Shown: in pieces, positions 11,632 through 23,718 of the stretch | Layout: every line of letters begins with the position of its first letter | Position numbering within the stretch: the first letter of the stretch is position 1 | DNA from: Acarospora socialis | Taxonomy: Eukaryota; Ascomycota; Lecanoromycetes; Acarosporales; Acarosporaceae | DNA length: 64,000 nt | Direction: 5' to 3' | Assembly: GCA_025617375.2 (NCBI GenBank) | Contig: JAMYGW020000010.1 | Coordinates: 806,001-870,000 of the forward strand | Notes under the pieces: generated by a model | What the model saw: only the letters and a program-made list of their open reading frames with translations | What the model was told of the DNA's origin: nothing | The model's database searches: none | Made by a program: the position numbers and the translations under genes

Positions 11632-13815
11632 TCACGACCACACGTCCTCCTGATACTGATTGGACGCGCGCATCGCTTTGACGATCTCCTCGGCCTTGGC
11701 GGCCGGCACGCCGCGCTGCTCGGCGATGATCTGGGCCAGGACGGCGCTGACCTCGCGCGCCATGTTGGAGGCGTCGCCGCAGACGTAGAAATTCGCTTTC
11801 TGCAGCAGCAGCGCGTTGACTTCGGCCGCGTGCTCTTTCAGCCGCTGCTGCACGTAGACCTTCTGCGCCTGCTCGCGCGAGAAGGCGGTGATGAGCTCGA
11901 AATTGGAGCCGAGGGCTTCTTGGTAGGTCTGTATGTCGTGTTAGTGTGAGGTCAATGGGGTGGAGCTTGAGATGGGAGCGGAGGGGTTGATTGGGAAGTG
12001 GGTGGGGTTGGGTGGGGGACTTACGTTCCACTCTTCTTTGTAGAGGAAGTCTTCGGAGCTCCGCCGACATCCGTAGAAGAGGATCGTCTTCCCGACCTTC
12101 TCGCCTGCCTTGGCCTGTGCGGCTCGCTCCTGGATGAAGCCTCGGAAGGGGGCGACTCCCGAGCCGGGCCCGACCATGATGATCGGTTTCGATGGATCGG
12201 AGGGGAGTTTGAAGTTGGAGTGGCGCACGTGGACTGGGACGTGGATGCCGTCGTACTTGTTCCGCGGGCCGGTGATGGCGTAGGTGAGACCGTGCGGATC
12301 CGGGTTCGGATCGCCGTGCTGTTTCTGCTTCAGAGCGAGGAGATAGTTAGTCGTGACGCCTCGGACAACGTGCTCGCCGCCCGGTATACAGATCTCCTCG
12401 ACAACAGCCGTGATGGATACTTTGTCTTTCTGGACGAGCGACGAGGATGATATGGAGTAGTAGCGTGGCTGGATTTTGGGGATGCCTTCGATGAAGATGG
12501 AGAATGGAATGTTGGTCCATTGCTTTGATGCCGAGACGCGCTCCAAGACTTGCGCAATGTTCAGGTACTGGCTGGAGATCTTCGCGTGGAAGTAATCCTT
12601 GTCGCTGCCAAGCTTCGTCATCTCTGTTTTGGATGCTTCGTCAGGGGCGAACGCGGCTAATGAGGCGACGAATTGACGTGAGACCGGACCGCCAATTTCC
12701 ATGTGATAGCGAACGGCGGCGTCATATGTAGTAGGGGTTGGGAACGGCACTTTCGCGGTTTGGTCCAGTCCCTTCACGCTGATAACCATATGTCTCTTTC
12801 CTGAGAGACCAACTATGTTCAAGAATCTGTCGACCTCCTTTCCGGCATTTGTCGGCCAAACGGCCACGTGATCTCCAGTCTGGTAGGAGAGATTGGAGCC
12901 GCTAATGTCAATCTCCATATGAAGACAGTTTCTATCCCTGACCGTGAACACTTCTCTCGACTCGGCGATCGGGGCGATGTAGGGGTTGTGAGCGTTATAT
13001 GGCCCTTTTGACGTTCCCTCAAGGTGGTTCTTGTTTGGCTCCCCAAGGTAGACCTCATCCGCTTCTGGGCTCATGTCTTCTCTTTCCGTGACGCTAAACA
13101 CCGGCTCATAAACAGCCTCTCGCTCCTCCAGACCCATCTTCTCTGACAAAGCGGTCCACATCGGCTCCTTCCAAGATAAAAAGTCTTCCTCCATCGTGCC
13201 TGCACCATCGTCACCTTCTCCAGCTTCACCTATTCTCGTCGCACCTAGTTTCTCAAACGCGGCGTCTACCCGACGGACCATCGAGTTGTAGTGCTCATAT
13301 GTGTTGTTGCCGAGACCGAACGCTACATATTTTAGGTTCGTCAACGGTTTTGCGTCCGCTTCGCCACCACCACTGAACGACACTTCGTCGCCGGTTACGA
13401 ACTCGTAGAAATCAACCGCATTATCAGTTGGTTCGCCTTCACCGTAGGTAGCAAGAACGAACATGGCGACCTTGTCATCAGGGAGTGTATCGAGATTCTC
13501 ATAGTCGTAGTCTTCCAAATCGGCGACCATCGTCTTGAGTCCGAATCTCGATGAGCCTTCTTTTGCTAACCTCGAAGCATAATCTTCTGCCGTACCGGTC
13601 TGAGAGCCGTAGAAGATGACACAGTTCTTGTCTGCCTCGTCCATCTTCTCGAGTATGTTTCGCGTCCGCCCGGCCTTGACTCCATTTGCGTTGGCGTATG
13701 ACCCAGCGTATGGGTCCTTCGGGACGCCCCAATATGTTCCTTTGGTGAAGTATGCGACAGTACCGGCAAGAAGCACGGCGAGCACTATGAGATCTAGCAT
13801 GTCGAGTTGAGCCAT
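11632..13815 (-). CDS. cprA: NADPH-cytochrome P450 reductase
   Basis: This membrane-bound diflavin enzyme passes electrons from NADPH through FAD and FMN to microsomal P450s, including CYP51 of ergosterol synthesis. Two exons (13815-12025 and 11928-11632, 96-base intron) give 695 residues, the normal length. A single N-terminal membrane anchor spans about residues 8-23. The FMN/flavodoxin domain starts with FYGSQTGTAEDYASRLAKEG at about residues 69-88. The FAD part has RYYSISSSS, the NADPH part GPGSGVAPFRGF and a FYGCR motif, and the C-terminus is the classic YQEDVWS, with the terminal Trp that stacks on FAD. The N-terminus closely resembles the Aspergillus enzyme. The gene is divergent from TAO3. 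Confidence 0.96.
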
Positions 13816-15021
13816 GTTGGAGGATCTAACCTGCCATCAGCGCCGCTGGGAGCTCGAAAAGCTCGGTGACCGCTCACCTTTGCCTCGAACCTTAGGGTAC
13901 AACTATCAACGTACAACACCGGCAAAATGCACCCTCATCCGATGCACAAGACCGAACCCGAGACGTGGAGTTCTGGAACGGCGTGTGGCAAGTGGGCGTG
14001 ATATGTTAGTGCTGACTCAAGCCAGTGGCCTTTCTGTAGATATGGTTTCCCAAGAACGATGACGGTTGCACGAAAGCCTAATATAATAAGAGTAGTGGGT
14101 CTTCGTCCAGCGTAGTACGTTCAGAGGCGTGGCCGACTTGTAGGCGAGCGTAAGCAACCTTTCTTCAAATAAATACTCCGTAAGATATCACCGTCACAGA
14201 AAGATCCAGGCTGTAACTGAAAGTACGAGTACCCGTACGTTACCTAAGCCTAGTAGCGAAGTCAGTCGAGCGAAAATTTAGGCTCGCCAAGGCTGCAGGC
14301 CGACCTCGCCGAAGTACAGTATTTGTACCTTGTATTCACGTGTTCGGTGCGAGGGTATGAGGAGACGATCACCTACGGAGTATCCTACATGTGTTCACCA
14401 AGGTAAGAGTAAGTTATAGATGCAAGAAAGATACTTGATCAGCACCGCAGACCTATCTATACTCTTATGAATTCCTAGGTGCGAGTATACCTTACATGGT
14501 CACCAAATACTTAGCATGCATAGGTGCTCGAGTTACCTTAGTTATTATTAGTGTTGCGAGAAGTGCTCCTACCTATCGGACCAGTTCGGGCTAGACCCCT
14601 CCATTATCCCCTGATTGTCTTCGCTTAGGACTTCGTGCTTGTCATTGGATGTCATGATCGGAACTGTTCCTGAGGCTCTTTCTACACTGCAATCGCCCAT
14701 GAATGATTCAGCATCCATTCCGTCAGTACATCCATTTCATGATTACGACGTATATCAGAGGAATCTAGCCTTGGTTGGAGAAGATGTGATGTATAAAGCC
14801 ACAAAGATATTATGGGTAAGCTTGGCCTGCACGGAATCCTTCCGCCCCATACGATTCTATTCTCTTGCTCTCGTTTGCGCGCCTAATCTGAGATGTCCTT
14901 CGTTTGCGAGCTGGACTGCACCTCAACGGCGTCGAAGCTGACAACTACATTAGCAGGTGGATCACCACTTGTGACGGGAAGACAGCATGTTCAAATTTCG
15001 CAGTCCGACTCGTCGAGTACG
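13816..15021. promoter_or_regulatory. Divergent upstream region CPR/TAO3
   Basis: This 1.2 kb gap holds the CPR promoter and the TAO3 promoter and leader. The nonamer TACTCCGTA at 14174-14182 and its reverse complement TACGGAGTA at 14374-14382 lie exactly 200 bases apart. A probable leader intron of TAO3 spans 14816-14956 (GTAAGC..GCTGACAA..CAG). Confidence 0.5.
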
Positions 15022-18000
15022 ATGGACCCAACACTGCATCACTCAGGGCCGTCTACCATGGAGCCGCTCGCTGCTGGGGCTTCCGCTGCGCCACTCGTGC
15101 ACTCGCGAGAGCCGTCCGTCGCAAGAGGGAGAGTGACGGAAGCTTCTAAAACCACTCCCTCGACCGGGATTCTGCCGCAACAGGCTGTCCGCGCCCCGTC
15201 ACCGTATTCGCAGACCACAGTGTCCGGTTCATTCAGACCTGCGCGGGGGACTGAAGGAGGATTGGAACGAAAGCCATCCTATGGTCATCACCGCCAAACC
15301 TCAATCGTACACGGCGTTCAACATTCACGCAATGCCAGCTTTGTGAATTCGCCCGAAACTAGTCCACTCAGTACACATATGGTTGCAGCGACGAGCGACA
15401 TCTTAGGAAACGGGGTTCGGCCGCATATGGTGCATCAAGACCTACCTGACTCCCACGCTGGCAATGTACCGCCTGTGAACAATATTGTTCCGACACCAAC
15501 CTACTCCATGACGTCCACTTTGGCAAATGACCGGGATACGCCCGACTCGACCAACGGTACGCTCACACAACGACGGCTTGAACGTATGCACAGTGGTAAA
15601 GTCCGGCGAGAACATGCGCATCATCATTCACATTCGAAACCTCACCACCATCCACAGGAGTGGAGGACCGTTGGTGAATACGCACTGCATCATCTATTCA
15701 ATTCGGTTGGTCGAACGCGTCACGAGTGGAAACAAGTAGCTAATCCTCCTGGATAGTTTATTGGCCAAGCGGACAACAAGATCATGCTGTGCGTCAACAA
15801 TCCCTCCGACCCTGATTATCGAGTTGAGCAAGTATGTGGTCCTGGGGTGGATCCGAGTTTCGATCAGTTGATCTCCGCGCTCGGTCATATCGCACGCCAG
15901 AAACCGAAGCCTTTGATCGACACCTTGATGTTCTGGCGGAAGGCTAAGGGAGAGAATGTCAACAACGGGAGGACGGATGGAAATCCACAAAAGCCGTTGC
16001 CCCCAATGAACGGATCGCTACCGAGACGAAATACTGAACCGTTGCATACTGTGGGCGATTCAATCCAATCCAACATGGGGCTACATGAAGCGACATCGCC
16101 ATTGTCAATGTCTCGTCAAGACGCTATTCTACGAGCAAGTAGGAAGGAGTCTGTGGCGAATTATCTGCTGTGCAGAGCATTGATGGAGATCTACAACCAG
16201 AGCACCTTAGAGGCCATCACATCAGAATTAGCAGCCAGGTTAGAAGATGTCATATTTATCCAGATGAAAGGATGTGACCCGGAGCAGCTGGCTGCATCCA
16301 CGTTTCGAATGGCAAATTGGACGATCTTTGGGCAAGTCCTTGGAGTCATGAGTGGAATCAACTTTGAAAGTGTTTCCGACAGATTTATCGCTGATCTAGA
16401 GAGGTCGCAAAAGGACCTCGGTACGAAAGGATCGGTGAACAAGGATGTGGAGGGTAAGTTCGAGCTTACTATCATGGGTATGAGGCACTTGCGTGTAAAG
16501 GTATACCCGGAGGATGCATGGGATCGGTCATGCGACTTCATGCAATCACTCGGCAGGTTTTTCGTTACCGCACACGGTCAGCGGATCAAGCATGCATATT
16601 GCCAGACTCTGGAGAGGCTTCTTCTTCCAATCGCAGCGCAGGCCAGTACCGAGCTTAACGTCCCAAAGTGGAAAGAAGTTCTCACCGTTATCAACCCAAG
16701 ACTAGTGCAGATGTTGGCAAAGCCTCGACACTGGCTCGAGGTGTTTCCGCTGTTTGCAATAACATCATGTGTCTCTCCCACCGAAGTCTTCTCTTCTCAG
16801 TGGCTTTCAGTCATCTCCACCCTACAGCCAAAACTGAAGGACCGGAGCACTAGAGGAACTGCACTACAAGCCATCTCCAGGCTAGTGTGGACTTACCTAT
16901 ACCGAGCCACAGACACTCTCAATGTCACTACTCGTAAGCTCGACGAAGTCATGAAGATTGTTTTTCCTCCTGGCAAGAAGACATATCTGTCAACTGAACC
17001 GGCCGTCGCCGAGCCTCTCATCCAGTTAATCCGGATCATTGGCTTTAAACATCAGGATTTCTGTTTCAGAACCATAATTTTCCCACTCATCAATTCTGAC
17101 CTCTTCGTCGCAGGGAAGGATCTGAAGATTGAGCAGCTGGAGCCTGAGAAAATGGTGATCGGGATAAGAGCATTTCTTGCCATCATGTCGGATCTTGAAA
17201 AAGGTGAACAAGGACGACCGCCCTTTCCACAAACTTTCTACAGCGGTTCTGTTGTTCATCCATTAACGAGATCTCCCGTCTTGCCCAGTCCACTGCTACT
17301 CGCAGAAGCACGGCCATCCTTAGACGTGAAAGAAGAACGACTGTCACAACCGGTTGTAACAACGGGTTTCAGCGACGTAGTAAGAGAGTATTACGCTAGG
17401 TTCTGCGAGGTTCTGGGGAAGATTACTATAATTTGTGACAACACATTTGGCGGTCAAGCTGTCCTGGACGAAAAGTTTAGTGTGCAGACGCCGAAGACAC
17501 CGATTGCTGAGACGTTCAGCTTCAGCCGAAAGGATGAACATCAGAGTATAGCAGAACAGAAGCAAGGCTTCTACGAGCTGCTGCATGTTGCGGTACAAGC
17601 CTTGCCTAGGTGTTTGTCAGTTCACGTTCCTTTCAATTCTCTCATCAATCTTCTCTGCACCGGGACAGCTCATGTTCAGGGTAATATTGCTGCCTCGTCA
17701 GCGGCGTCATTGAAGTCGATAGCCCGTCAATTACATGCCCAGCCTGTTACAATTGGGTTTGCGAGGTTCATCTTCAATTTCGACGCACGTTATTTCACCA
17801 TGGCTGACGAAGGCATGCTTGGGCCCGGACACATTGAGAATACCTTGAAGCTGTACGTCGAGCTACTGCAGATCTGGATCGAAGAAATAAAGCAAAGGAC
17901 GAAAGACGCTGTACCCGAGCCGATAGAGGATAGCACAACTAGCAATCGCGCATTGCAAATGGATCTGTCAGCCGTCTTGGCTCATGTGGAAGAAATCGAG

Positions 18001-21000
18001 TCTCACGGATTGTTCTTTCTTTGTTCTCAATCCAGGAGAGTCCGAAGTTTTGCCGTGACTGTGCTCAGGATCATCACCGAGTTTGATACTGCCCTTGGGA
18101 AAGACAATACAAGGATTATTCGAATCCTTGAGGGTGATTCCCAACGAGTCATGGATTTCAACGATGAGCAGCTTTCGGTGGCAGAGAGGAGTCGACTGCA
18201 AAAAGGGAAACGGAAGAGTGGTTCCCACAACACGCTTATCGAGTTATGTAGCAGTGACGTTTCTTATGATTCGACTTTGTGGTTCAAGATTTTCCCAAAC
18301 CTTATTCGCATCAGCTTCGAGACATGTCCATTTGCGGTTACACTTGGACGCGAAATAGTGTGCGCTAGACTCCTGCAGATGTATCAGGGCATCATGGCAT
18401 TAGCGGAAGCTCCTTGCGGACCGCAGTACAACGCTTTTGACCCAAACCCAACCAGGTTGGGTGGCCGTTTGACCTCTTCTCCGCCTGAGGTAACAATCGA
18501 GCAATGGAAACTGTATCTAATCATGGCTTGTACGACTCTGACCAACGCAGGCGGTCAAACGCAAAGTCAGCTGGCGAATGCTCAACATGCGCGAAAGACA
18601 TCAAAGGGCTCACAGCAAGGTCAGGACAAGATTGGTTCCGCCAGATCGCTCTTTGCCTTCATCATTCCCCTACTATCTGCTGGGCCCGGCTCGATACGTG
18701 ATGCTATTGTCGTTGCCCTCGGGTCTATCAATATCAACCTTTATCGAACGTTGCTCGAATCTCTACAATATGCGGTCACCACCTGTAATGAAGAAGCGAA
18801 AATGCGAATTGGCAATCATCAGCGAACTGGCAGCGGTTCCCGCAGGAATCGACGTACAGATCGACTTCGGACTGAAGTCACGCATGTGTATAAATTAACA
18901 GCTCACTTCCTCCACGAACGAGACGTCTATAACGATGACTGGATTTTGAATAACCTAATCACTTATACGAAGGATTTACGACTCTTCCTAAGTGATGCAG
19001 ACGTACAAAATGACTGGGAATTTCAGAAGCTGCGGCGGCATTATTGCGGTCTCATGGAGGAGCTCTTCGAAGGCATCAATCGTACGAGCGATCCTGCTCG
19101 GTGGATGCCATTCGAGTCCAGAAAGTCTGCTTTTGCATTGATGGAAGACTGGTGTGGTTATTCTCCAAACCAGGAACACATCAGTCACCGGGAAGACAGC
19201 ATGCGCCAGTTGGCGTTGGACCAGCAGAGAGACTCTGGGGAGAAAGGCAATGCAACCGCTGCAATGGAAATAGAGAAAAGGAATCTTCGCACAGCTGCAC
19301 TAAGTGCCATGGCATCATTATGTGTACGTCTGGGTTGACCCTTGATCCCTCAAACCGTCAACTAATAGTCGCTCGTTCATAGGGCGGCCCCATTAGCATC
19401 ACTACGGAAAGTCGGGCTAATCTACAATTCGATGTGCGACGCATGCTTTCTTGGATCGATACCATCTTCAGCACAGTCAATGATAAGATGCATCTCATCG
19501 GCCGCCGAGCACTCAAGAATTTGATCACCCATAATAGGGAATATCCCTACTTGCTGGAGCGGTCTATCCAAATGTGTTACTTAGTGGAGAGGCCAAAGGC
19601 TCTTGAGAGTTACTTTGATGTGGTCATTCAAGTTTTGACCGAGTACGAAGACTACCTTATCGCCTTCTGGAGGATCCTGGGTGCCATACTATTCACGCTA
19701 GGAAACGGGAACAGTATCATTCGAATGAGGTCTGCACGTCTGCTTCGTACCTTAGAAGAGCGCCAACAGAAAAGCTCAAAGATTCAAGATTTCGATATCA
19801 GTATCTCAGACAAAACGACGGCGGTGTATAAACTGGCTCAATTCGAGATATCGAAGAGACTATGCAAACAACATTCAGATTTGGCGTTTCATATATTTTC
19901 TGAATTCTCGTTGCACTTCAAGGTTCTTCAACCCGACCATCAGCGGAACATGGTTGCTGCGATTCTACCCTGGGTTCAGACCATCAACCTTCAGCTTGAC
20001 CCAAACGGAGGACCCACAACCCAGTCATACATGCTTCTTGCGAACTTACTCGAGATCACCATCAAATCTAGCGATGCGCTGCATAACGAGGTTCAAGCTC
20101 TATGGCAAGCACTAGCTACTGGACCCCACGGAGGCAATGTCCAGCTAGTATTAGATTTCATCATCTCACTGTGCTTGGACAAGAGAGAGCAGAATTTTGT
20201 CGATTCCGTCAAGCAAATAGTGGTTTTCCTTTCGGGCACCCCAGCAGGCCAAAAAGTAGTAGAATTCTTGCTCTTGCAGATAACACCTAGAAATATGGTC
20301 CAAGAGAAGAGAGAGCCGTCAGTTGCTCCTACAGAAGCACTGGGCCTCCCATATATCGCCGACTTGTCTCTCGCGTTGCCTGTTGGAAATAAGCAAGTCA
20401 GTGAACCGATACTGGAACCCTAGAAGCATCACGCTAACTCTTTCACAGTCTGGCTACTCCCTTGGACAACTGTCACTGATCTTTCTCGTGGACCTGATGG
20501 TGGCTCCTGTCAACCTGGCCCCCGAATACGTTCCACTAGTGCTCCAGGTAGTGCTAATTTTGTGGGATCATTATACATCGCTTGTGCAAGAACAGGCACG
20601 CGAAATGCTCGTTCATCTCATCCACGAACTTGTGATCTCAAAGATTGAAGATCAAGCAACGACTCCCAACAAGAAATCCATTGAAGACTTTGTCGAGTCC
20701 ATTCGTCAACATGACTCTAAGGTGGTTTGGGTTTATGATGAGAGCAACGGCAAGGACGATGATGAGAGTGGTAATCGAGTTCCGACAGCCATGACATACG
20801 TCACTGGTGAGGTTGTGAGTCTGTTTGCCATTGCGTATCCCGCTATTCGCGAGCAATGGGCCAAAACCACACTCAGTTGGGCCACTTCTTGCCCAGTTCG
20901 ACACCTAGCCTGCCGATCTTTCCAGATCTTTCGCTGCGTCTTAACGTCTCTAGACCAGTCCATGCTTGCGGACATGCTGGCTCGCCTATCAAATACTATA

Positions 21001-22827
21001 GCGGACGATTTCCCCAATACCCAGACTTTCTCCATGGAAATCCTGACCACTCTCAAGACGATCATTGCCGCGTTGGAACCTTTGGATCTTCTCAAGTATC
21101 CTCAGCTTTTCTGGGCCACGTGTGCCTGTCTCAACACGATACACGAGCGTGAATTCGTGGAGAGTCTTGCGATGTTGGAGAATTTCCTCAACAAGATTGA
21201 TCTGAACCAGCCCGCGATCGTTCAACTTCTGATGGACAATCAGCCGCCAAGATGGGAAGGTGATTTCGACGGGGTTCAACCCATTGTCTATCGTGGGTTG
21301 AAGTCTGCTGTATCGTTGGAAAGAACGTTGAGAGTCTTGCAGAAGCTTACTCCATTGCCCAACTGTGAGCTTGTTGGGGATAGTAGCCGACTTCTTTTCG
21401 CCGTATTTGCAAACCTTCCACGATTCTTACATTCTTTCGATACGAATGTGAAGGACACGGCGTCCATTGAGTGCGCCGAGACTCTGGTCAAAGTGGCAGA
21501 GGCCCAGGGGTGCCCTCATATCGCTAGATCACTGAACGGCTTTGCAAACGGACGCTATCGAACAAGCAAAGATTTCTTGGCACAGTCAGTCTCGGCAATA
21601 CGGTCCTCATTCTTTCCCGAGCTCGACTTCAAAAGCCTGGTATTCCTGATGGGCCTCCTTACCAATCGGCTCCCTTGGTTTAAACTCAAGACAATGGAGA
21701 TTCTCTGTGTCATCATACCTGACGTCGATACGCGGCGGCCAGAAATTGCCAAACATGGAGCTGATCTGATATCCCCACTCTTAAGACTCCTGCAGACGGA
21801 ATTCTGTCCCCAAGCTTTGGAGGTTATGGACCATATTATGATGATGTCAGCAACTCCGATGGACAAACACCATATACGGATGAGTATGGCGTCTTCTTCC
21901 TCGACCGCACTTAGGAAGGAATACGAGCGAACACAAAGTCTCTACGGCATACCGGAGGATACGGGATGGTCTATTCCAGCGCCTGCAATACACTCTAACA
22001 CGACAAGAAACAATGTCCATGCAGTTTTCTATACCTGTGCCGCAGCCGCAACCACAGATGCCGAGGCTGTGCCGACTCCAGAAATAGAGTTCTACTCGGA
22101 AGATATCCAAGCTGGCTCATACTTTGCCCTGGACCGAACAGCCACTATGGTTTCAATGGATGAGACTCAAGTTGATGGAAATATGGGTGACTTGGTCTCG
22201 AAGCTCGATAGTCTAGATGACTTCTTCGAAGACAACCTCATCTCCGACAAGGCTACAAATCATTACTCCGGCAACACCATTGTCACATATCCCGGCGAGC
22301 CCGACGTTGGTGCAAGTCTGTACGACCAGCAAACTCTCCCCATTCTCCACCGGTCTCTCGCTCGTACCGAAAGCTACTCGTCCTTCCAGAACGGGTTTGC
22401 AGACGTAAAAGCGCCAGGCGCTCGCGATCCAGGCGTCATGACGCCCACGGCTTTTACTGCACCCGCAATGCCTCCTGCCCGCCCTCCTATGCACGCACGA
22501 TCCGTCACCTCGCCCGTGAACAACCTACCCTCCGCTACAGGGACTGACTTACTTCCCGATCACGAGGCAGATGAAGTCTTCTCTGACGATGAGCGCTCCG
22601 CCGCGCACGGAACACCACGCGATGCACCATACTTCCTCGAAAGCATGATTCGGGGCACCCGATCGGGCATGCGGCGGCTTACTGGGGGTGGAGGACGCGA
22701 TGGGGAGAGGCAGCGCGATCTCCTTCGAACCCAAAAGAGACTTCTGAACCAAACCCCCAAATCACCTAGAGTTCCAAAGGTCCCGGACGCCTATCTCCAA
22801 AACCCACATACGTCCCCGGGAATGTGA
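15022..22827 (+). CDS. TAO3: Cell morphogenesis protein TAO3/PAG1 (Furry family)
   Basis: Tao3/Pag1 (Mor2 in fission yeast, Furry in animals) is a giant HEAT/ARM-like scaffold of the RAM/MOR pathway that supports the NDR kinase Cbk1/Orb6 in polarised growth and cell separation. Exons are 15022-15705, 15757-19323, 19383-20396 and 20449-22827, all in phase, giving 2547 residues, typical for the family. The first 230 residues are Ser/Pro/His-rich. The conserved body begins at VGEYALHHLFNSF, with the MOR2-PAG1 core around KLDEVMKIVFPPGKKTYLS and LIQLIRIIGFKHQDF. The last 250 residues are disordered. Start choice is uncertain: an ATG at 14893 would extend the frame by 43 codons but lies within the probable leader intron 14816-14956, and an ATG at 14812 would read MG across that intron. 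Confidence 0.93.
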
Positions 22828-23718
22828 ATGCCGTACAGCTGGACAACCCGCCCCTATTATCACCTCTCTTGCTATTTCTCTCCGCTTGTCTGTCTCATAT
22901 TTTTGCTGCCTTGCAATAACGCTCTGTCTGGCAGTCAACGCTTTCTTCTCATCTGTTACCTATTACGACACACTTAGTTTCCATACAACTTGCTTTCCTG
23001 CTTCAACACGGCGTCTCCAGCGTTCGGTCTAGGGTCTTGAGAAAGAGAGCGAAAGCCCTTCGCATAGCCTTGGCGCTCCTTACCTAGCACATTGGAGTCT
23101 GTTGCTTTTCCCTTTGCTGCTGTGTTTTGTATCCTACTCTACTTGTACTTAGATAGACTCTGGGATTCTCTGGGTGGGTGGACCGGGTTAACGGACGGAA
23201 GCCGCGCTTTACAAAGCTCGGCGTTTATGGTGGAAGCTAGGCTGGGCCTGGTCAGGCTCCGGAATGAGAGTCATTGGAACGGCCTGTTGAGGGACGCGTC
23301 CGTAATCTGTGTTCTAGTTATTGAAGCAGCCAAGCTGGTGACTTGTCCAATGCGTTTGCCAAGGTAGATATTGTGATGTGGCATTCTTAGTCTAAGGCAT
23401 TGATAGACTGTTGATTTGATAATCCATAAGTACAATTTACTTTGCCGCCGCATCCTCTATCATTGCCTAGACTCTTCTGTATCCAGGACGAATTCGTGCG
23501 AGTACAGCATAAATAACAATTCTGACGTTGAGAGGCGCTAGAAGTTGAAGCCTCATCTCTAAACCTGCGCCACATGCCGGGAGCCTCCACAATGCCAAGC
23601 TAATGTAGACCTGACATCTGCAAGCTTGTTGACTGTCTTCTATTGCCATATGGCGCCACGGTAGTCAAAGTCCGCGCCAGCATGCGCTGCTGAAGGCTCC
23701 GTCACTGCAACAATTAGC
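22828..23718. other. Intergenic between TAO3 and the acyltransferase gene
   Basis: This gap contains the TAO3 3' UTR and the acyltransferase promoter. It is pyrimidine-rich on + just after the TAO3 stop. No gene or repeat was recognised. Confidence 0.55.

Noticed and set aside
14893-15021. TAO3 start at ATG 14893
   Set aside because: It lies inside a well-formed leader intron (14816-14956); kept only as an alternative.
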